The translations under genes and the position numbers were made by a program. The notes beneath the pieces are model-generated. The model was given only the letters and a program-made list of their open reading frames with translations. It made no database searches and was not told the DNA's origin. Below, piece after piece: positions 7,668-11,541 of a DNA stretch of 11,541 bases (the first letter of the stretch is position 1; every line of letters starts with the position of its first letter). Source of the stretch: an uncultured Ruminococcus sp. (GTDB lineage Bacteria > Bacillota_A > Clostridia > Oscillospirales > Ruminococcaceae); NCBI GenBank assembly GCA_946629405.1, contig CAMOXW010000184.1, positions 1-11,541 of the forward strand, read 5' to 3'.

Positions 7668-8699
7668 ATGAAGGAACTTTTAAAAGAGCTTTGTCTGATA
7701 AACGGTACTTCCGGCGACGAGGGATCTGTGAGAGAGCGCATAGTGCAGCTCATTGACGGTCACTGCGAGTGGCACGCTGACCCGCTCGGCAGCCTTATCT
7801 GCTTCAAGAAGGGCAGGAAGGTTCCGGAAAGAAAGCTCATGATCTGCGCTCATATGGACGAGGTCGGCTTCATCATAACCTACATACGCAGCGACGGGAC
7901 GCTGAGCTTCGGCAATGTCGGCGGCATCGACCCGTCTGTTGTCATCGGCAGGCAGGTGACCGTTAAGAGCAGCATTACCGGAAAGGAGATCTTCGGCGTG
8001 GTCGGCTCGACAGCCGTTCATAATCTCTCGAAGGAGCAGCGTGAGAAGCCTCCGAAGTCTGACAGCCTTTATATTGACATCGGAGCTGCGGACAGGGCTG
8101 AGGCTGAAAAGCTTGTAATGCAGGGCGATTTTGCGTATTTTGTCTCGGATTTCACGGAGCTCGGCGAAAGGTGTATTAAGGCGAAGGCTATCGACGACCG
8201 TGCCGGGTGCGCGATGATGATAGAGATGATACGCGGCGAGCTGGAGTACGATACCTGCTTTGTTTTCAACGTTCAGGAGGAGATCGGCACGCGCGGCGCT
8301 ATGGCGTCAGCATTTACCGCAGCTCCGGACTTTGCGGTAGTTCTCGAATCGACGACTGCTGCCGATATAGAGGGAAGCTTCGGGGCAAAGCGCGTCTGCG
8401 AGCTTGGCGGAGGCCCCGTTGTTTCCTACATGGACAGGGCGACTATCTACGACAGGGAACTCTACCGTCTTGCATTTGACATTGCAAAGGAAAAGGGGAT
8501 GCCATGCCAGACGAAGTCGGTCGTTGCCGGCGGAAACGATGCGGGAGCTATTCATGTCAGCCGCGGCGGAGTGCGTACTATAGCCGTTTCGCTGCCGTGC
8601 AGATATCTTCACTCTCCGTCAAGCGTTATTGAATATTCCGACATGGAGAACGCACTGGAGCTTGTAAAAATACTTGCCGAAAGGATACATGGGCTATGA
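7668..8699 (+). CDS. M42 family metallo-aminopeptidase, second paralogue
   Basis: This 343-residue protein is a diverged paralogue of the preceding one. Its metal site is H62 (CAHMDEVGF), D177 (AIDDRAG), E204 and E205 (QEEIGTRGA), E227 (VLES) and H315 (RYLHSP). The fourth ligand is Glu here and Asp in the neighbour; both occur in the family. The insertion domain (about 70-165) differs most between the two, which in M42 enzymes shapes the substrate pocket and oligomer contacts. Its ribosome binding site (AAAGGAGG, 7654-7661) lies inside the end of the first gene and the gap is 2 bases, so the two are translationally coupled. The pair may have different residue preferences or make mixed particles, as known for paired archaeal TET peptidases; this is inference. 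Confidence 0.92.
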   Translation: MKELLKELCLINGTSGDEGSVRERIVQLIDGHCEWHADPLGSLICFKKGRKVPERKLMICAHMDEVGFIITYIRSDGTLSFGNVGGIDPSVVIGRQVTVKSSITGKEIFGVVGSTAVHNLSKEQREKPPKSDSLYIDIGAADRAEAEKLVMQGDFAYFVSDFTELGERCIKAKAIDDRAGCAMMIEMIRGELEYDTCFVFNVQEEIGTRGAMASAFTAAPDFAVVLESTTAADIEGSFGAKRVCELGGGPVVSYMDRATIYDRELYRLAFDIAKEKGMPCQTKSVVAGGNDAGAIHVSRGGVRTIAVSLPCRYLHSPSSVIEYSDMENALELVKILAERIHGL

Positions 8700-9496
8700 T
8701 AAGACTTATCGAACATGAGCATGAGCTCGACTCTGCATTGCTCAACAAGACTCTGAACGGCAAGAAAATGCTCGCCTATATGCGCGCCTACGGACCGAAT
8801 TACGAGTTCTGCCGGTTCTACAAAATTACCGGAGATTACGGCGGAGTGGGCTATATGTTCATCATAAATTCGACCCTGATAATCTGCTCGGACGGCGAGC
8901 TTGAACCGAGCGAGGAGCTCAATCTCTTTGTCAGCATGAACGTGCCGTTCCGCATTGAGGGTGATCGGAGCGTTCTCGAGGGGATAAGGATACCGGAGCG
9001 CTATCAGACACTCAACCGCACGATATTCGAGCTTATACCCGATGATACGCCGCTTGAGAGCATCGAGGAGCACGTTGAGTTCAACCCTAAGCTAACGGAC
9101 GTATACCGCATACTGAGTGAAGGATTTCCGAATATTGCTGATTTTTCGCTGTGGTACACCGATACCTCGCACCGCTGCCGTCACGGCATCAGCCGTGTGT
9201 TCACCTACCGTGATTCTACGACGGCATCGGCGGTTTTTGATATCGGCAGCACAGTGCTCATCGGACAGGTCGCAACAAATATTGCGGCGAGGGGCAGGGG
9301 ATATGCCCGCGAGTTTCTGAAATGGCTCGCAAAGTTCTTTAACGGGCTCGGAAAACGCGCCTATCTGCTTGCGCTGGACGTTCGCGTCAGCTTCTATCAG
9401 GAGATAGGCTTTGAGGTCGTCGGCAAGGAAATTGTCCTCGAGCGTATCGACGTCGTAAAGGACAACGTGTCAAAGGGCAGACTGGCGGATAAGTAA
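8696..9496 (+). CDS. GNAT-family N-acetyltransferase
   Basis: The 266-residue product starts at an ATG overlapping the stop of the second peptidase (ATGA, 4-bp overlap), so it belongs to the same operon. The C-terminal half, about 130-260, is a GNAT domain. Motif A runs from V187 to A204 (IGQVATNIAARGRGYA) with the acetyl-CoA pyrophosphate loop R199-G200-R201-G202, and motif B includes FYQEIGFEVVG (F233-G243). The N-terminal half of about 125 residues has no motif I recognise; it may be a degenerate second GNAT-like lobe. The substrate is unknown. Co-transcription with two aminopeptidases suggests a link to peptides, free amino groups or amino-acid derivatives, but this is only context. Confidence 0.85.
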   Translation: MIRLIEHEHELDSALLNKTLNGKKMLAYMRAYGPNYEFCRFYKITGDYGGVGYMFIINSTLIICSDGELEPSEELNLFVSMNVPFRIEGDRSVLEGIRIPERYQTLNRTIFELIPDDTPLESIEEHVEFNPKLTDVYRILSEGFPNIADFSLWYTDTSHRCRHGISRVFTYRDSTTASAVFDIGSTVLIGQVATNIAARGRGYAREFLKWLAKFFNGLGKRAYLLALDVRVSFYQEIGFEVVGKEIVLERIDVVKDNVSKGRLADK

Positions 9497-9499
9497 ATA

Positions 9500-9625
9500 T
9501 AGTTTAGAGTTGAAAGTTGAAAGTGGAGAGTTGATGTGTCCGCTTGCGCGGACTATTTTAAATAAATCGCCGTAAGGCGACACCTTAACTTTAAACTTTC
9601 AACTATCAACTTTCAACTCAAAATA
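9500..9625. repeat. Small palindromic repeat element (MITE/REP-like) between genes
   Basis: About 125 bp bounded by perfect 14-bp inverted repeats: GAGTTGAAAGTTGA (9507-9520) and TCAACTTTCAACTC (9606-9619). Similarity continues inward in both arms as imperfect GTTGAAAG-like tandem units. The centre has two GC-rich hairpins: GTCCGC-TTGC-GCGGAC (9538-9553) and TCGCC-GTAA-GGCGA (9567-9580). AAATAT occurs just outside both ends (9495-9500 and 9621-9626), a possible but not flush target duplication. There is no ORF. The look is that of a non-autonomous dispersed element. Its right end lies immediately before the ribosome binding site of the next gene. Confidence 0.7.
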
Positions 9626-9640
9626 TTTGGAAGGGTAAAT

Positions 9641-10903
9641 ATGAACAGTAAGATAAACGAGATCTACGGCTTTGCTCCGCAGCTTATGGAGCTTGCGGAA
9701 AAGGCTGAGAAAAACTGCCGCGCGGCATTTGAGCGCATCAGCAGCGTGGCTGAGTACAATGGTGCGAAGGTACTGAAGGCTTTCACCGACAATAAGGTCA
9801 GCGAGCCCTGCTTCTACGGCTCGACCGGCTATGGCTACGGTGACATAGGCAGAGAGGTGATAGACAAGGTATTCGCGCAGGCTCTTGGGACTGAGGACGC
9901 GCTTGTGCGGCACAATTTTGTGTCCGGCACGCACGCTCTTTCGGTGGCCCTTTTTGGCGTGCTCCGCAAGGGTGACAAAATGGTCGCTATAACCGGAAAG
10001 CCCTATGATACGCTGGAGGAAGTCATCGGTCTGAGCGGAGAAAAGGGAAACGGTTCGCTCATGGATTTCGGTGTTGAGTACGGTCAGGTTGATCTCAACG
10101 CTGACGGTACTGCAAGACTCAGCGAGATAACAGAGGCTGTGAGGGGGGCGAAAATTGCCTATATACAGCGTTCGAGGGGGTATTCGCTTCGCCCTGCGTT
10201 CACGGTGGACGATATTGGTGAAATGGTGAAGGCGGCTAAAAAAGGGAATCCCGACATTATTATAATGGTGGACAACTGCTACGGCGAATTCATCGAGGAG
10301 CGCGAACCCTCGGCGGTCGGGGCGGATCTTATGATAGGCTCGCTTATCAAGAACGCAGGCGGCGGTATTGCCCGCACAGGCGGATATATAGCCGGCAGAT
10401 CTGATCTGGTCGAGCTTTGTTCCTACAGGCTGACGTGTGTTGGAATGGGCAAGGAGGTCGGCTGTACTCTCGGAATGAACCGTGAGCTGCTGCTGGGACT
10501 TTTCTTTGCGCCGGACGTTGTTGCAAATGCGGTAAAGACCTCGGCGTTTGCTGGGGAGCTTTTCACGCTGCTGGGATACGAGTGCTCGCCGCGCAAGGAC
10601 GATCCGCGCGGGGACATAATCACAGCGATAAAGCTCGGGACGGAGGAGAAGCTCTGTGCGTTCTGCCGCGGCATCCAGAAGGGGGCGCCGGTAGATTCGT
10701 TCGTGACCCCGGAGCCGTGGGATATGCCGGGCTATTCTGACAAGGTGATAATGGCAGCTGGAGCGTTCACCGGGGGAGCTTCGATAGAGCTTTCGGCAGA
10801 TGCACCTCTGCGTGAGCCTTACGCAGTCTGGATGCAGGGCGGTATCACATACACCTCGGGCAAGCTGGGAGTAATGCTCGCGGCGGAGGAAATGCTGAGA
10901 TAA
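9641..10903 (+). CDS. PLP-dependent methionine gamma-lyase / aluminium-resistance family protein
   Basis: The 420-residue protein matches the Alum_res (methionine gamma-lyase-like) family over its whole length. Visible hallmarks are the N-terminal YGSTGYGYGD, the cofactor-phosphate region FVSGTHALSVALFG, D211 in MVDNCYGEF (pyridine-nitrogen partner) and the predicted Schiff-base lysine K237 in SLIKNAGGGI. The fold is type I PLP aminotransferase-like. The family is named from reports of aluminium resistance and similarity to Cys/Met-metabolism lyases; the physiological reaction is poorly established. In many Firmicutes it lies next to miaA and hfq, which is not so here. The ribosome binding site GGAAGGG (9629-9635) lies 5 bases before the ATG, just outside the repeat element. 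A strong terminator follows 7 bases after the stop. Confidence 0.9.
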   Translation: MNSKINEIYGFAPQLMELAEKAEKNCRAAFERISSVAEYNGAKVLKAFTDNKVSEPCFYGSTGYGYGDIGREVIDKVFAQALGTEDALVRHNFVSGTHALSVALFGVLRKGDKMVAITGKPYDTLEEVIGLSGEKGNGSLMDFGVEYGQVDLNADGTARLSEITEAVRGAKIAYIQRSRGYSLRPAFTVDDIGEMVKAAKKGNPDIIIMVDNCYGEFIEEREPSAVGADLMIGSLIKNAGGGIARTGGYIAGRSDLVELCSYRLTCVGMGKEVGCTLGMNRELLLGLFFAPDVVANAVKTSAFAGELFTLLGYECSPRKDDPRGDIITAIKLGTEEKLCAFCRGIQKGAPVDSFVTPEPWDMPGYSDKVIMAAGAFTGGASIELSADAPLREPYAVWMQGGITYTSGKLGVMLAAEEMLR

Positions 10904-10910
10904 ACGATAG

Positions 10911-10940
10911 CAGCCGGATGAAACTATCCGGCTGTTTTTT
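10911..10940 (+). terminator. Intrinsic terminator after the PLP-enzyme gene
   Basis: CAGCCGGAT (10911-10919) pairs perfectly with ATCCGGCTG (10926-10934) around a six-base loop and is followed by six T residues (10935-10940). Confidence 0.93.
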
Positions 10941-11077
10941 AGCGTAAAAGCATCAGACTATATGGAATATTTGTAAACTTGTACAAATAGATAACTTATT
11001 AATAAAAAATTAACGCTGATTTCAATAAAAATTCTGCTAAAAGTATACAATTGTGCATTTATGTTTGCTTTTGTATA
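10941..11077. other. AT-rich intergenic stretch, no gene seen
   Basis: This begins the 548-bp gap 10904-11451. The stretch is AT-rich, and I see no reading frame with a ribosome binding site on either strand. The only structure noted is ATTTGTA (10969-10975) with TACAAAT (10982-10988), a 7-bp inverted repeat with a 6-bp spacer that could be an operator-like site. Confidence 0.5.
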
Positions 11078-11106
11078 TTGTCAAGTTCATAGTTTTGCAA
11101 TATAAT
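11078..11106 (+). promoter_or_regulatory. Strong sigma-A-type promoter of the candidate small RNA
   Basis: TTGTCA (11078-11083), a 17-bp spacer and a perfect TATAAT (11101-11106). It is among the best promoters in the window, yet no ribosome binding site or gene follows for more than 300 bp. Transcription would begin near 11113. Confidence 0.75.
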
Positions 11107-11112
11107 ATAAAC

Positions 11113-11365
11113 AGTGATGGAGATATTGGTACTCAGTATCAAGTACCCTCCCCTCTCATGTGCTTGATACTGAGTATTAATTTTCATTACTTTCAAAGAA
11201 ATAGTTTTTGTCAACAATTAAAACTAACCCCTTTCATTTGTAATTTTTTCATGTTTTCTATTCTCAATAACTTCTTTTAACTTAATCTGGCGCGATCCAC
11301 AGTGCTAAACGGTGAAAGCCGTTTGGATCAACCACCACCTTCCCTGATCGGGAAGGTTCTTTTTT
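11113..11365 (+). ncRNA. Candidate free-standing structured small RNA (about 250 nt), family not recognised
   Basis: The unit is bounded by a near-consensus promoter and a strong intrinsic terminator and has no credible ORF. Near its 5' end, 11125-11143 pairs with 11163-11181: a 19-bp stem with 14 consecutive Watson-Crick pairs (TACTCAGTATCAAG with CTTGATACTGAGTA) and two G-U pairs. The 19-nt loop contains CCCTCCCCTCTC (11146-11157), complementary to Shine-Dalgarno-like purine tracts. A 7-bp hairpin TAGTTTT/AAAACTA lies at 11202-11226. An unpaired ACCCC tract (11227-11231) and an AT-rich linker follow. A bulged hairpin at 11294-11329 stacks GATCC/GGATC with AAACGG/CCGTTT around a TGAAAG loop; the terminator hairpin closes the 3' end. 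I tested by eye for tmRNA, SRP RNA, RNase P, 6S and common riboswitch cores and saw none. A regulatory RNA acting by C-rich pairing to mRNAs is inference. Confidence 0.6.
11337..11365 (+). terminator. Intrinsic terminator of the candidate small RNA
   Basis: ACCTTCCC (11337-11344) pairs perfectly with GGGAAGGT (11350-11357) around a TGATC loop, then TCTTTTTT. It ends transcription before the separate promoter at 11402, so the upstream RNA is unlikely to be just a leader of the next gene. Confidence 0.92.
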
Positions 11366-11401
11366 GCTTTGTGAAATTTGCGTGAAAAATTAATAATTCG
11401 C

Positions 11402-11430
11402 TTGACAAGTTTAATAAGGTGTGATATTAT
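11402..11430 (+). promoter_or_regulatory. Promoter of the small RHH-like gene
   Basis: TTGACA (11402-11407), 17 bp, TATTAT (11425-11430). Transcription would start near 11437, right at the ribosome binding site AAAGGAGG (11437-11444), giving an unusually short leader of about 15 nt. Confidence 0.8.
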
Positions 11431-11451
11431 ATATGTAAAGGAGGCGGTAAA

Positions 11452-11541
11452 ATGAAGAAAAGCGTGTACAGCCTCGTCCTCATGGACGACGTCATCAAGG
11501 CTGTTGACCGCGAGGCTTACAAGCGCGGCACGAGCCGCCCC
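11452..11541 (+). CDS. Putative ribbon-helix-helix (CopG-like) small protein, N-terminus only
   Basis: Thirty codons are visible from the ATG at 11452, preceded by AAAGGAGG with a 7-base gap; the gene runs off the right edge. The start reads MKKSVYSLVLMDDVIKAVDR and continues to KRGTSRP. The short beta strand (SVYSLVLMDD), an amphipathic helix (VIKAVDREAYKRG) and a turn TSR before a second helix match ribbon-helix-helix DNA-binding proteins. Small proteins of this type are common in clostridia and often annotated as CopG-like. With only 30 residues the assignment is tentative, and a non-DNA-binding role is possible. Confidence 0.6.
   Translation, partial: MKKSVYSLVLMDDVIKAVDREAYKRGTSRP

Noticed and set aside
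11053..11280. 75-codon plus-strand frame in the right-hand gap
   Set aside because: It begins upstream of and runs through the strong promoter, has no ribosome binding site, and its composition is that of AT-rich noncoding DNA; the internal ATG at 11158 lies in the pyrimidine-rich hairpin loop.
11294..11365. Known riboswitch controlling the small gene at 11452
   Set aside because: I see no conserved core of the SAM, c-di-GMP, purine, fluoride, preQ1 or guanidine classes, and the gene has its own promoter downstream of the terminator.
10904..11451. tRNA, CRISPR array or tracrRNA in the gap
   Set aside because: No cloverleaf or TTCGANTC T-loop, no regularly spaced repeats and no cas gene. A tracrRNA cannot be excluded without the rest of the genome, but nothing supports it.

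Overview
The window looks like chromosomal DNA of a fibre-degrading, Gram-positive gut or rumen Ruminococcus (Oscillospiraceae). The evidence is a secreted xylan-degrading enzyme with a type I dockerin of the ruminococcal cellulosome kind, strong AAGGAGG-type ribosome binding sites, sigma-A promoters (TTGACA/TAAAAT, 17-18 bp spacing), a PASTA-domain kinase-like protein, and moderately GC-rich genes separated by AT-rich gaps. The species cannot be fixed from this sequence alone.

Layout. Positions 1-3053 (minus strand) hold the first 1017 codons of a very large secreted enzyme. Its order is signal peptide, GH43 glycosidase, GH43-associated beta-sandwich, CBM22-like module, dockerin and CE1-type esterase, and it runs off the left edge. 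A divergent promoter region (3054-3318) carries spaced repeats of an 8-bp motif against the enzyme's promoter. On the plus strand follow a CPBP-family membrane protease (3319-4305) and a terminator. Next comes an unusual zinc-ribbon/kinase-fold/PASTA membrane protein (4589-6580) in which every hallmark catalytic residue of a kinase is replaced. After another terminator lies a tightly coupled three-gene cluster (6655-9496): two paralogous M42 metallo-aminopeptidases and a GNAT acetyltransferase. A small palindromic repeat element (about 9500-9625) separates it from a PLP-dependent methionine gamma-lyase/aluminium-resistance family protein (9641-10903), which has its own terminator.

The right end (10904-11451) has no credible protein gene. 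It contains a near-consensus promoter, a 19-bp hairpin with a pyrimidine-rich loop, a second bulged hairpin and a strong intrinsic terminator: the layout of a free-standing small RNA of about 250 nt that I could not assign to a known family. A small putative ribbon-helix-helix protein with its own promoter begins at 11452 and is cut by the window end.

How the genes fit together. The GH43-CE1 enzyme would remove side chains or xylose units and ester groups from xylan outside the cell. The pseudokinase would span the membrane with PASTA domains outside, fitting a cell-wall sensor or scaffold rather than an enzyme. The M42/GNAT cluster fits intracellular peptide turnover. The two most interesting items are the apparent catalytically dead PASTA kinase and the orphan structured RNA. 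The iterated motif upstream of the xylanolytic gene is a good candidate operator.
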